NCBI GenBank assembly: GCA_964580315.1
Contig: CAZOKH010000003.1
Coordinates: 1 to 64,000 of the forward strand
Reading direction: 5' to 3'
DNA from: CAZOKH01 sp964580315
GTDB taxonomy: Bacteria; Chloroflexota; Anaerolineae; Anaerolineales; Anaerolineaceae
DNA: 64,000 nucleotides
The notes under the pieces are model-generated. The model worked only from the letters and a program-made list of their open reading frames with translations. It searched no databases and was not told the DNA's origin. Shown one piece after another: positions 33,300 through 41,649 of the stretch. Every line of letters begins with the position of its first letter. The stretch's first letter is position 1. The position numbers and the translations under genes were made by a program.

Positions 33300-34166
33300 A
33301 TGGAAGCTTTTGACTTTCTTGTCCCCGCCAATTTGCAGCACCTGACAATTATGCTTCAAACCCCTGGTGGAAAATTGATTGCAGGAGGAACAGATTTGAT
33401 CCCTTCTCTCCGTCAAAATCAAAATTCGCCTGCCAAAGTTATCGACATTAGCCGCCTGCGTGAACTGCGCTACATTCGCGAGCATAACCGCACAGTCCGC
33501 ATCGGCGCATTGACTTCCTTTCGCGATATCCAAAACAGCCGCATTCTCTTTGAGACGGCTCCCGCGCTGGTGCAGGCTGCCGGTCAAATTGGTTCGCCAA
33601 TGATTCGCTCACGCGGCACACTGGGGGGAAACCTGGCAAACGCCTCTCCGGCTGCTGATAGTTTGCCCGCCTTGCTGATTATGGATGCCTCGGTCACATT
33701 GAGCAGCCAAAACGGTCAAAGGACACAAAAGCTCAGTGAATTCTTATTAAGCCCCGGTAAAACAGACCTGCATCCTGATGAAGTTCTCAGCGAAATCTTT
33801 TTTGAAAAACCGCCTTTCAATTGCGGCGCTTCCTTCGTGAAGATTGGTCCCCGCCGTGGAATGACCATCGCCATAGTCAACGCAGCAGCCCTGGTGGAAC
33901 TGGACAGCGAAGGTCGAATCAATCAGGCGCGTCTGTCCATTGGCGCTGTAGCCCCCACCGCCATCCGCTGCCGACGCGCCGAACAGGCTTTGGTTGGCAA
34001 CCTGCCGTCTGAGCAGCTCTGGGAGTCTGTTTCAAGTCTCATTCAGGAAGAAATTTCACCCATTGACGATATCCGCGGCACTGCCAAATATCGCCGCAGA
34101 GCCGCGTTTATATTGAGCAAACGCGCCCTGAACACAGCAATTCAATCTTTGCAAACAAGGATGTAA
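33300..34166 (+). CDS. Xanthine dehydrogenase family, FAD-binding subunit
   Basis: A 288-aa CoxM/XdhB-type flavoprotein. FAD-binding motifs are AGGTDLIPSLR near residue 30 and the signature GTLGGNLANASPAADSLPALL around residues 103-123; the C-terminal CO-dehydrogenase flavoprotein domain follows (GAVAPTAIRCRRAEQAL). It passes electrons from the 2Fe-2S subunit to NAD or another acceptor. AAAGGA precedes ATG 33300. It is the first gene of a three-gene operon in medium-small-large order. Confidence 0.92.
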   Translation: MEAFDFLVPANLQHLTIMLQTPGGKLIAGGTDLIPSLRQNQNSPAKVIDISRLRELRYIREHNRTVRIGALTSFRDIQNSRILFETAPALVQAAGQIGSPMIRSRGTLGGNLANASPAADSLPALLIMDASVTLSSQNGQRTQKLSEFLLSPGKTDLHPDEVLSEIFFEKPPFNCGASFVKIGPRRGMTIAIVNAAALVELDSEGRINQARLSIGAVAPTAIRCRRAEQALVGNLPSEQLWESVSSLIQEEISPIDDIRGTAKYRRRAAFILSKRALNTAIQSLQTRM

Positions 34167-34168
34167 AC

Positions 34169-34651
34169 ATGAAGAAGATCCGCGTTACACTAACTGTAAA
34201 TGGTCACACCCATCTTTTTGAAACCTATCCCAATCGAACCTTGCTGGAAGTTTTGCGAGAAGAAATTGGATTGACCGGCGTGAAAGAAGGCTGTGGTGAA
34301 GGGGAATGCGGCGCCTGCACCGTAATCATGAATGATGAACCGATTAATTCCTGCCTGGTATTGATCGGTCAGGCAGATAACAGCAAAATTGAAACCATTG
34401 AAGGGCTGGCAAAAGACGGAAAACCCCATCCCCTGCAGAAAGCCTTTGTGGAACACGGCGCTGTGCAATGTGGATTTTGCACACCAGGCATGATCATGGC
34501 TTCCAAGGCGCTCCTCGACCGCAATCCCCACCCCGACGAAGAACAAATTCGCGAAGCGCTTTCTGGCAACATTTGCCGCTGCACTGGTTACAAGAAAATC
34601 ATTGAAGCCGTGCAGTCAGCAGCCGAGGAAATGACCCATGAACAATCTTAA
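34169..34651 (+). CDS. Xanthine dehydrogenase family, 2x[2Fe-2S] subunit
   Basis: A 160-aa iron-sulfur protein. The plant-type cluster is bound by Cys42, Cys47, Cys50 and Cys62 (CGEGECGACTV...SC); the second by Cys101, Cys104, Cys136 and Cys138 (CGFCTPGM...CRCTGY). These are the diagnostic motifs of CoxS/XdhC-type subunits. It wires the molybdenum subunit to the flavin subunit. It starts 2 bp after the flavin gene and overlaps the large-subunit gene by 14 bp. Confidence 0.96.
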   Translation: MKKIRVTLTVNGHTHLFETYPNRTLLEVLREEIGLTGVKEGCGEGECGACTVIMNDEPINSCLVLIGQADNSKIETIEGLAKDGKPHPLQKAFVEHGAVQCGFCTPGMIMASKALLDRNPHPDEEQIREALSGNICRCTGYKKIIEAVQSAAEEMTHEQS

Positions 34652-36893
34652 AACAGTTGGCAAATCAGAAATCCGCGTTGACGCCTGGGAAAAGGTGAAC
34701 GGCTCGGCCAAATTTGTTGCCGACATCCAGGTTCCCAATTTGAAGCACGGCGTTGTGCTGCGCAGCAGCCAACATCACGCCCGCATTTTATCCATTGAAA
34801 CAGCTAACGCCATGCAAATTCCCGGAGTGATTGACATCGTCACCGCCAAAGATATCCCCGGAGAAAAAGTATACGGCTCCATTATTGCTGACCGCCCTCC
34901 CCTGGCAGGTGACCGTGTGCGTTTCATTGGCGAACCGGTGGCAATCATCATCGCTGATAGCGTGGAAATTGCCAATCAAGCCCGCAAGGCTGTTCTGGTG
35001 AATTATGAAGCCCTGCCTGCCATTTTTGATCCAGAACAGGCTTTACAGGCTGATGCTCCTGCTGTTCATCCTGACGGAAACCTGTGCTCTCATTTTCACG
35101 TGGAAGACGGCGACATCGAAAGTGGTTTTTCACAGGCCGACCTGGTTTTGGAGGATTCTTTTTCTGTTCCGCGAATTTATCCCGGATACCTGGAAACCGA
35201 AAACGCATTGGCTCTTTGGGATGAAGATGAAAAACTGACTGTCTGGTTTAGCTCACAAAAACCGTTTGCCGACCGCCACACCATCAGCCAGGTTTTGGGA
35301 ATGCCCGAGGAAAATATCCGCGTGAAAATGGCCGTCATCGGCGGCGCATTTGGCGGCAAGGAAGATTCCAATATGGCCGTGCTGACCGCATTGGCTGCCT
35401 GGAAATCACACTGCGCTGTAAAAATTGTCAACACGCGTGAAGAATCCTTGCTTGCTCATCCCAAACGCCACCCGGCCCGCCTCTATTACAAAGTGGGTGT
35501 CAAAAACGACGGGGTAATAACCGCCCTGCAAGCGCGGGTTTACATGGACACCGGCGCCTATTCTTCTTACGGCCCCGCTGTTGGACAGTTGCTGACTGAA
35601 ACCGTCCCCGGTCCTTACCATATTCCCAATGTTTCTGCTGATACCTATGTTATCTACACGAACAGCCCGATCTCCGGCGCCATGCGCGGATTTGGCAGCC
35701 CGCAAACCAACTTTGCCTATGAAAGCCTGATGGATATGCTTGCCCACCGCCTGGGCATGGATGCGGTAGAAATTCGCCGCAAAAACATCTGGAAATCTGG
35801 AGACCGCAATTATACACGCGTGATTGTCAACCAGGCCGAGGCGCTGGAAGAAATGCTCAACCGGGCTGCCCAATCAGTCGAAGATTTAAAGAAAATTCCG
35901 GCTGCGCCGGGCAAACAGAGCGGCGTTGGCCTGGCTCTTGCGGTGCAAACCATGGGACTTGGACGCGGTGTACCCGATGACAGCACACATCAACTGGAGT
36001 GGCTGCCCAACGGCAAAGTTCTGGTGCGGGTCGGCGCCCCCGACCTGGGACAGGGTCTCAACACAGTTGCAGCGCAAATGGCCGCCGAAGCACTGGGTAT
36101 GGAATATTCGCAAATTGAAACCGCCCTGGTCGATACCGCCCTCAGCCCAGACGGCGGCGTCACCTGCGCCTCACGCATGACCTACATGACAGGCAATGCG
36201 GTTCAAATGGCTGCCCAAAAACTGGTTGATTCGCTTCTGGATGAAGCCAGCCGCCTCTTAGGTGTTCCCCGTGAAAAACTGCGTTATCAGAAGGGCACAC
36301 TCATTCGCACCGATCAAGACGGCGCCAATCCCATTTCAATTGCCGACATCACCGGCCGCCTGGCGGAAGAAGATAAACAAATCACTGCGTCTGGCACATT
36401 CAGTTTCCCCTATGGACCGGAGATTCCCGATCATTTGCCCATTGGCATGCCGCATGTCAAGTTTTGCCTGGCGGCCATGGCCGCGCGCGTCGAGGTCGAT
36501 CCTGAACTGGGCATCATCGAACCCACCCACATTGTATCCATCAATGACCTCGGGAAAGTGGTCAATCCCATCCTCGCCGAAGGCCAAATTGAAGGTGGAA
36601 TTGCCATGGGGCTGGGTTACGGCTTGTCCGAGGAAATGCGCCTGAAAGGCAACCAGCAATGGGTTAGCCGACTTTCAGAATATCTCTTGCAAACCACGCA
36701 AGATATGCCCCGCAGTATGGAAACCATCATGCTGGAATATCCCGAAAGCACAGGGCCATTCGGCGTGAAAGGGATTGCAGAAATTGCCACCGTGCCAGAA
36801 GCCGCCGCCATCGCCAACGCCGTGTTTGAAGCCACCGGCATTCGCGTTCACCGCATTCCCATTCAGCGCGAAGAATTGGCAAAAATAGCCTGA
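34638..36893 (+). CDS. Xanthine dehydrogenase family, molybdenum-binding subunit
   Basis: A 751-aa molybdenum hydroxylase large subunit. Cofactor-binding motifs are GGAFGGKED, GAMRGFGSPQ and GAPDLGQGLNTVAAQMAAE; the catalytic Glu is near residue 715 in GVKGIAEIATVP. The enzyme would hydroxylate a nitrogen heterocycle such as hypoxanthine, xanthine or a related purine; substrate identity cannot be read from motifs alone. The VAYRCSFRG active-site loop with Cys of CO dehydrogenase is absent, so CO oxidation is unlikely. SelB in the window leaves open a selenium-dependent hydroxylase, but no yqeB/yqeC maturation genes are seen here. Confidence 0.92.
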   Translation: MNNLKTVGKSEIRVDAWEKVNGSAKFVADIQVPNLKHGVVLRSSQHHARILSIETANAMQIPGVIDIVTAKDIPGEKVYGSIIADRPPLAGDRVRFIGEPVAIIIADSVEIANQARKAVLVNYEALPAIFDPEQALQADAPAVHPDGNLCSHFHVEDGDIESGFSQADLVLEDSFSVPRIYPGYLETENALALWDEDEKLTVWFSSQKPFADRHTISQVLGMPEENIRVKMAVIGGAFGGKEDSNMAVLTALAAWKSHCAVKIVNTREESLLAHPKRHPARLYYKVGVKNDGVITALQARVYMDTGAYSSYGPAVGQLLTETVPGPYHIPNVSADTYVIYTNSPISGAMRGFGSPQTNFAYESLMDMLAHRLGMDAVEIRRKNIWKSGDRNYTRVIVNQAEALEEMLNRAAQSVEDLKKIPAAPGKQSGVGLALAVQTMGLGRGVPDDSTHQLEWLPNGKVLVRVGAPDLGQGLNTVAAQMAAEALGMEYSQIETALVDTALSPDGGVTCASRMTYMTGNAVQMAAQKLVDSLLDEASRLLGVPREKLRYQKGTLIRTDQDGANPISIADITGRLAEEDKQITASGTFSFPYGPEIPDHLPIGMPHVKFCLAAMAARVEVDPELGIIEPTHIVSINDLGKVVNPILAEGQIEGGIAMGLGYGLSEEMRLKGNQQWVSRLSEYLLQTTQDMPRSMETIMLEYPESTGPFGVKGIAEIATVPEAAAIANAVFEATGIRVHRIPIQREELAKIA

Positions 36894-36908
36894 ACTTATA
36901 CAAAAAAT

Positions 36909-36962
36909 GCTGTCCAGAGAGGCAAAAATTACGCATAATAGTCATGAGTCTCTTTGGACAGC
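36909..36962 (+). repeat. Inverted repeat after the molybdenum hydroxylase operon
   Basis: GCTGTCCAGAGAG (36909-36921) and CTCTTTGGACAGC (36950-36962) pair over 13 bp with one mismatch around 28 bases. It begins 16 bp after the operon stop, lacks a T-run and lies before the true terminator, so it may protect the mRNA end. Confidence 0.45.
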
Positions 36963-37017
36963 CGTTTAAAAACCAATCCGAAATCCATTTTGTGAAAAAC
37001 TAATCAATTCAAATTTG

Positions 37018-37047
37018 TGTCCACCGCTTTGAGTGGACATTTTTTTG
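37018..37047 (+). terminator. Intrinsic terminator of the molybdenum hydroxylase operon
   Basis: TGTCCAC-N8-GTGGACA (37018-37039) followed by eight T (37040-37047), a textbook terminator on the plus strand. The following 37048-37180 holds no gene; a small repeat CACGG...CCGTG lies near 37105-37126. Confidence 0.85.
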
Positions 37048-37180
37048 CTGTACAATGAAATCAAATAATCAACCAGATCAATGCCAGGGGGAAAAACACG
37101 GATAGCACACGGCGTTCAAGAGACCGTGAACAAGAAGTATTTAATAATTACCGTTTTTATTGATTCAAAAGGAGGGCTAA

Positions 37181-39106
37181 ATGAACCCTTCATTGCATAT
37201 GCCGCAAATCCATAATCGAAAAACTTACCGGCGGCATTTAATCTGGTTGTACTTGTTTGTCCTACTGGGAATTTGCCTGTCCTGCATAAACATTAGTTAT
37301 ACAGTGCAATTTTTCCCCGAGGGCAAGGGGGATGGAAAAGTTTTTTTGGAAATCATTGCCCCGCAAAAGCTCAATTCCCAAAACACCACTTCATCCAATA
37401 ACATCAATTCATCCTTGCAAGAAAAGGGCTGGATAAATATTAAAACGGAGTACATCGACGACAGGCGCATGAGAATCACGGCGGAACACCCGTTTGGCCC
37501 TGAAGAGGATGATCCACATCTCTCTGATGTTATAAAAGATATGCACTATAAAATCGAGACCAGCGACAATGATTATCTTTATTACACCCTGAACGTTGAA
37601 GCAGACACCACCCAGTTGGACGATTTCTGGAAAAAATTGCAGGCCGCCACCCAGGGCGGCGCCAAAGTGGATATGGGCGAACTTTTTGGCAAACAGGTCA
37701 TCATCACTGAACAGGACGCCAGAGATTTGGTCGCGAATTATGGTGAACCATCACTCATGCTGAAAGTTTGCCTGCCAGGAAACACACCGGTGGACATTAG
37801 CGCCGGGTGGGCGAATGGAGAAGATTACCGCAGTGGAAAAGATCCCTGTGCAGAATACCTCTGGAAACCGGGACAACGCACCAGGGTTTCTTTGGAAGTT
37901 CAGCGCAGGTTGGAGCCAGAAAGCGAAACCGATCCCGGTCAGGCGCAAATCAACCTGGAGGCTTTATTCGTTCGTTATCAAAATGAAATTCCCAGTGGTA
38001 TGGGAGCGCCAATTAATTTTCTGGGAATTGAAATCCTATCGGCTGGAACGGTTAATAATCATCTCACTGCGTTCTTCAATGGCGGCAACTTCACCTGCTC
38101 TGACTATCAGAGCAGGGTTATGCGCTGGTTGGATGGTATTCGCACCAGCCCCGATCCTGAAGTGAGATCTCTTTTGGACGGCCTAGATTACGGTCCAGTA
38201 CAAACTGCTCACGGCGGGCACCGCTCGGTGGTCATCTACCGCAGCGGAGGTGATTGGCGCACATCTGGTTATGTGCTTGATCCCTGGCCAAACCAAAAGC
38301 CTGAAATATTTCCCATCAAAGATTGGTGGGCCACCGTTCCATTGTATGGCGCGTATGGCGTTGCGCCTGAACCGGATATGGACAGCGGTAACCTGTATCC
38401 TCATCTGAATGGTCATCCAGCTTCTTATCCTGCATCCACTGAGGTTCAAGGAGATTTAAGCTATGGATTGGCACGCCCAACACGCATCCTTCTGGTACGG
38501 TCGCCTGTTTCAGTCCTGATCAACTTTGGAGATAATCGGCGGGTTGGTGTGCTGCCTGATGGAACCCAGATTAACGATTTGCCGGGGAAAGTCCAATATT
38601 ATGGCGCGCCAAAATCTGGTTCACCCGGTGAAGTAGAATGGTTGTTTTTCCTTCCCGAGGATAATTTCACTGTTGAAATGACCGGCAATGCACAGGGCAA
38701 CTTTCATCTATTGCTAGCCACGCCCAATGGCTTTTCTGGATACGGACCTCAACCCATATCAAAAGGTCAGCAAATCCTGGCCAGCGTCTCCAGCGACGGA
38801 CATTTATCGAATTTTCTTCCGCCTGATGGTGGATCACCCATCGAACCTTTCAGTATTACTGGGGAAAACATGTCCACTGCCATGGGACTTCCGGAAGGAA
38901 CCGATTCACAAAACAATTACCCCGATGAATTCCAATCGCTCGACACAGACGAGATTGAGTCAGGTGATCCATATACCACGCTTTTATGCTGCGGATGTCC
39001 GCTATGTATGGGGGGCATTGGTTTTGTAATAATTCTGATTCTACTATTCAGAAAACGTCCCCCCAAGACCGTCAGTGTCAAATCAGAAAACAAGTCAATA
39101 GAATAA
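37181..39106 (+). CDS. Unknown exported protein with C-terminal Cys-rich membrane anchor
   Basis: A 641-aa protein not recognised as a family. An N-terminal hydrophobic segment (about 19-35, ending GICLSC, a weak lipobox) exports it. The large outer part is beta-like, with a region around residues 290-415 that resembles a papain-like/C39 fold in style: CSDYQSRVMRWLDGIR, GHRSVVIYRSGGDW and YVLDPWPNQKPEIFPIKDW, where Cys, His and Asp could form a triad. A membrane segment near residues 605-626 follows CCGCPLCMGG, and a basic tail ends the chain. AAGGAGGG precedes the ATG. Monocistronic between two terminators. Confidence 0.6.
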   Translation: MNPSLHMPQIHNRKTYRRHLIWLYLFVLLGICLSCINISYTVQFFPEGKGDGKVFLEIIAPQKLNSQNTTSSNNINSSLQEKGWINIKTEYIDDRRMRITAEHPFGPEEDDPHLSDVIKDMHYKIETSDNDYLYYTLNVEADTTQLDDFWKKLQAATQGGAKVDMGELFGKQVIITEQDARDLVANYGEPSLMLKVCLPGNTPVDISAGWANGEDYRSGKDPCAEYLWKPGQRTRVSLEVQRRLEPESETDPGQAQINLEALFVRYQNEIPSGMGAPINFLGIEILSAGTVNNHLTAFFNGGNFTCSDYQSRVMRWLDGIRTSPDPEVRSLLDGLDYGPVQTAHGGHRSVVIYRSGGDWRTSGYVLDPWPNQKPEIFPIKDWWATVPLYGAYGVAPEPDMDSGNLYPHLNGHPASYPASTEVQGDLSYGLARPTRILLVRSPVSVLINFGDNRRVGVLPDGTQINDLPGKVQYYGAPKSGSPGEVEWLFFLPEDNFTVEMTGNAQGNFHLLLATPNGFSGYGPQPISKGQQILASVSSDGHLSNFLPPDGGSPIEPFSITGENMSTAMGLPEGTDSQNNYPDEFQSLDTDEIESGDPYTTLLCCGCPLCMGGIGFVIILILLFRKRPPKTVSVKSENKSIE

Positions 39107-39117
39107 GCCAGTTAAGC

Positions 39118-39152
39118 AAAAAACTGGCTGCCAGATTGACAGCCAGTTTTTT
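39118..39152. terminator. Bidirectional intrinsic terminator
   Basis: AAAAAACTGGCTG (39118-39130) and CAGCCAGTTTTTT (39140-39152) form a perfect 13-bp stem with a 9-base loop and T-runs on both strands. It ends both the unknown plus-strand gene and the minus-strand transporter/PLP operon. Confidence 0.92.
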
Positions 39153-39169
39153 GGGTTTTCATGTCCGGT

Positions 39170-40639
39170 TTACTTCAACAAACCAGTAGCTTCGTTGAAG
39201 GATTCAATCAATTTATCCATTTGAGGGATTTCACTCTGCAATTCAGTCCAGTAGTCCGGGTCATCCCACTGCGCCAGAATCTCAGGATAGGTCTTGCCCT
39301 GTTGTTCAACCCAGGTGTAATACTTGAGGTTGTGAACGCGTTTGCGCTCGGGGTAAGTCAATTCAATCATGTCGTCGGTGGTCTCTCCGAACAAATCGCT
39401 GGCAAAAGCAGCGGCTGCATCAGACGATGTAAATTCACCGAAATCTTTGCGATATTCATCAATGCGGGTATTGTACAGCTCCATGGAATCAGTCAAAACA
39501 GAAACCACAACATCGTGGCTGCCCAGTTCATTCCATTTGGCAAACTTAATCGCTGACAGCATGTTGGCAATGCCGGAGAAGCCCATCAAATCCAGTTGAT
39601 TGACCAGATCGGCAGGAACGCCTTTCTTCTCAAGGTAAGCACGACCAGTCGGCTCGTTGAACAGGCGCATAACGTTCACCACTGAATTGTCATCAATAGC
39701 CGTGATGAAATCGGTGTTTTTCAGGTTGTGAATCCACGGTACGTGCTTGTCGCCAATGCCTTCGATGCGGTGCGCGCCGAAACCGTTTTGCAGCAAGGTG
39801 GGGCATTGCAGCGCTTCACTGGCAATCACCTTACTGGTCGGATAAATTTGTTTGAGGTAATCGGCGCAGCCGATGGTTCCAGCCGAACCGGTGGTCAACG
39901 CCACACCAGCATAATTATCCAGTTTGCCCATTTCTTTCTTGAGTACTTCTTCGATGGCATGCCCGGTCATTTCATAGTGCCACAGGTAGTTGCCAAATTC
40001 CTCAAACTGGTTGAAGATAAACAGATCCTGACCGCTCTTGCGCAGTTCCCAGCATTTGTCAAAAATTTCTTTCACGTTTGATTCGCTGCCGGGGGTGGCA
40101 ATTGTCTCGCCCGCCACGCTGGCCAACCAGTTGAAGCGTTCCTTGCTCATTCCCTCAGGCAGAATGGCAATGGAATCGCATGCCAGCAGAGTGGAATCAT
40201 AGGCACCGCCGCGGCAGTAGTTGCCGGTGGAAGGCCAAACCGCTTTTTGCGTGGTTGGGTCAAACTGGCCGGTTACCAGGCGCGGAACCAGGCAGCCAAA
40301 CGCCGCGCCCACTTTGTGCGCGCCGGTGGGGAACCACTTGCCAACCAGCATAATGATGCGAGCGTCCACACCGGTCAGGCTGCTGGGAAGTTCAAGGTAA
40401 TTAACGCCGCCAAAACCGCCGCCTTTGGCAACAGGTTCATTTTTCCAGGTGATGCGGAACAGGTTGCGGGGATGGATATCCCACAGGCCAATGCTTTTTA
40501 ATTCTTCTTTGATTTTTGCCGGGACCAAATCGGGGTTTTTCTGTTGAGCAAAGGTCGGAATGATAATATTCCGTTCTCTTGCCCGGTTCACTGCACGCTT
40601 CAGTCGATCCTCATGTATTGTTAAATCAATTTTTGCCAT
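39170..40639 (-). CDS. Fold-type II PLP-dependent enzyme (cysteine synthase/TrpB-like)
   Basis: A 489-aa PLP enzyme. The Schiff-base Lys is probably Lys109 in KWFPTGAHKVGAAFG, the position seen in tryptophan synthase beta-like proteins; a phosphate-binding Gly/Ser-rich loop follows (TTGSAGTIGCADYL). Other features are PSTGNYCRGGAYDSTLL and a C-terminal region not typical of CysK. It is longer than CysK (about 310) or diaminopropionate ammonia-lyase (about 400). The reaction is unknown; beta-elimination or replacement on an amino acid is expected. It is the last gene of the nucleoside transporter operon, suggesting work on an amino acid derived from purine breakdown. Confidence 0.75.
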   Translation of the reverse strand: MAKIDLTIHEDRLKRAVNRARERNIIIPTFAQQKNPDLVPAKIKEELKSIGLWDIHPRNLFRITWKNEPVAKGGGFGGVNYLELPSSLTGVDARIIMLVGKWFPTGAHKVGAAFGCLVPRLVTGQFDPTTQKAVWPSTGNYCRGGAYDSTLLACDSIAILPEGMSKERFNWLASVAGETIATPGSESNVKEIFDKCWELRKSGQDLFIFNQFEEFGNYLWHYEMTGHAIEEVLKKEMGKLDNYAGVALTTGSAGTIGCADYLKQIYPTSKVIASEALQCPTLLQNGFGAHRIEGIGDKHVPWIHNLKNTDFITAIDDNSVVNVMRLFNEPTGRAYLEKKGVPADLVNQLDLMGFSGIANMLSAIKFAKWNELGSHDVVVSVLTDSMELYNTRIDEYRKDFGEFTSSDAAAAFASDLFGETTDDMIELTYPERKRVHNLKYYTWVEQQGKTYPEILAQWDDPDYWTELQSEIPQMDKLIESFNEATGLLK

Positions 40640-40650
40640 TTTTTGCTCCT

Positions 40651-41598
40651 CTAATTAGATGAATTCCTCTCAATATTTGGTGATTCGCTCACGATATACA
40701 AGGGTCGTCCCTTGACTTCATCATATATACGGCCGATATATTCTCCCAGAATTCCCAGCGAAATCAACTGGACTCCTCCCAGGAAAAGAACCGCCACCAG
40801 GGTGGTTGCCTGTCCAAAAAAGGCCTGCGCGCTAACCATGCGCAGCAGCGCAACAACGGGTATCGCCAGGATGCTCAATCCTGCTGAGATAAATCCCAGG
40901 TACATGGCCATCTGTAATGGGAAATACGAAAAGCTGGTGATGGCGTTTAACGCCAGTTTGACCATTTTCTTTAACGGGTATTTGGTTTCTCCGGCAAAAC
41001 GGGCTGCCCGTTTATAACTGACTCCAATCTGGCGAAATCCCACCCAGGCAGACATGCCGCGTAAAAAGCGGTGGCGTTCGCGCATCTGGTTCATCACATT
41101 AACCACTTTCCGATCCATCAACCGGAAATCACCCGTGTCCAGTGGAATGTTCACATCGGTGATGCGGAATATTAGCCGGTAAAAAATTGATGCCGTGGCA
41201 GTCTTAAACCAGGTCTCGCCTTCGCGTTCTGCACGCACAGCATATACCACTTCATAACCTTCACGCCACTTATCAATTAATTGAAGGATGACCTCCGGCG
41301 GGTCCTGCAAATCGGCGTCAATGATGACCACTGCGTCGCCCCGGCTGTAATCCAGCCCGGCTGTAACGGCAATCTGGTGCCCAAAGTTGCGCGCAAAAAT
41401 CACCGGGCGGATATGCTCATCCTTTGCCGCCAGCTCGCGGATGATTTCGGTGGAACCGTCGGTTGAACCATCGTCAACCAGAACCATTTCCCAGGGTTCA
41501 CCAGTCGAATCCATCACTTCATGAATCCTCCGGTGAAGTTCATGCAGGCAGTCATGTTCATTGAAGATTGGTGCAATGATCGTAATTGTGGGCTTCAT
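40651..41598 (-). CDS. Family 2 glycosyltransferase (DPM1/GtrB-like)
   Basis: A 315-aa membrane glycosyltransferase. The GT-A domain has IIAPIFNEHDCLHELHRRI, LVDDGSTDGS, FARNFGHQIAVTAGLDYSRGDAVVIIDADLQDPPE (metal-binding DAD) and the acceptor-region motif RERHRFLRGMSAWVG. Two C-terminal membrane helices (about 232-255 and 265-290) anchor it. Relatives transfer glucose, mannose or aminosugars to polyprenyl phosphate. Its place between two PLP-enzyme genes in the transport operon is unexplained. Confidence 0.88.
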   Translation of the reverse strand: MKPTITIIAPIFNEHDCLHELHRRIHEVMDSTGEPWEMVLVDDGSTDGSTEIIRELAAKDEHIRPVIFARNFGHQIAVTAGLDYSRGDAVVIIDADLQDPPEVILQLIDKWREGYEVVYAVRAEREGETWFKTATASIFYRLIFRITDVNIPLDTGDFRLMDRKVVNVMNQMRERHRFLRGMSAWVGFRQIGVSYKRAARFAGETKYPLKKMVKLALNAITSFSYFPLQMAMYLGFISAGLSILAIPVVALLRMVSAQAFFGQATTLVAVLFLGGVQLISLGILGEYIGRIYDEVKGRPLYIVSESPNIERNSSN

Positions 41599-41649
41599 GC
41601 CTCACCTACCTGCCAACCCGGCAACTTACAAAATTCAGCCATAAAAAAC

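Noticed and set aside
34638..36893. Aerobic CO dehydrogenase large subunit
   Set aside because: The Cys-containing active-site loop (AYRCSFR) is absent and the genes sit with nucleobase catabolism.
39170..40639. YgeX-type diaminopropionate ammonia-lyase
   Set aside because: The N-terminal and PLP-lysine regions do not look like YgeX and the protein is about 90 residues longer; only a functional analogy is proposed.
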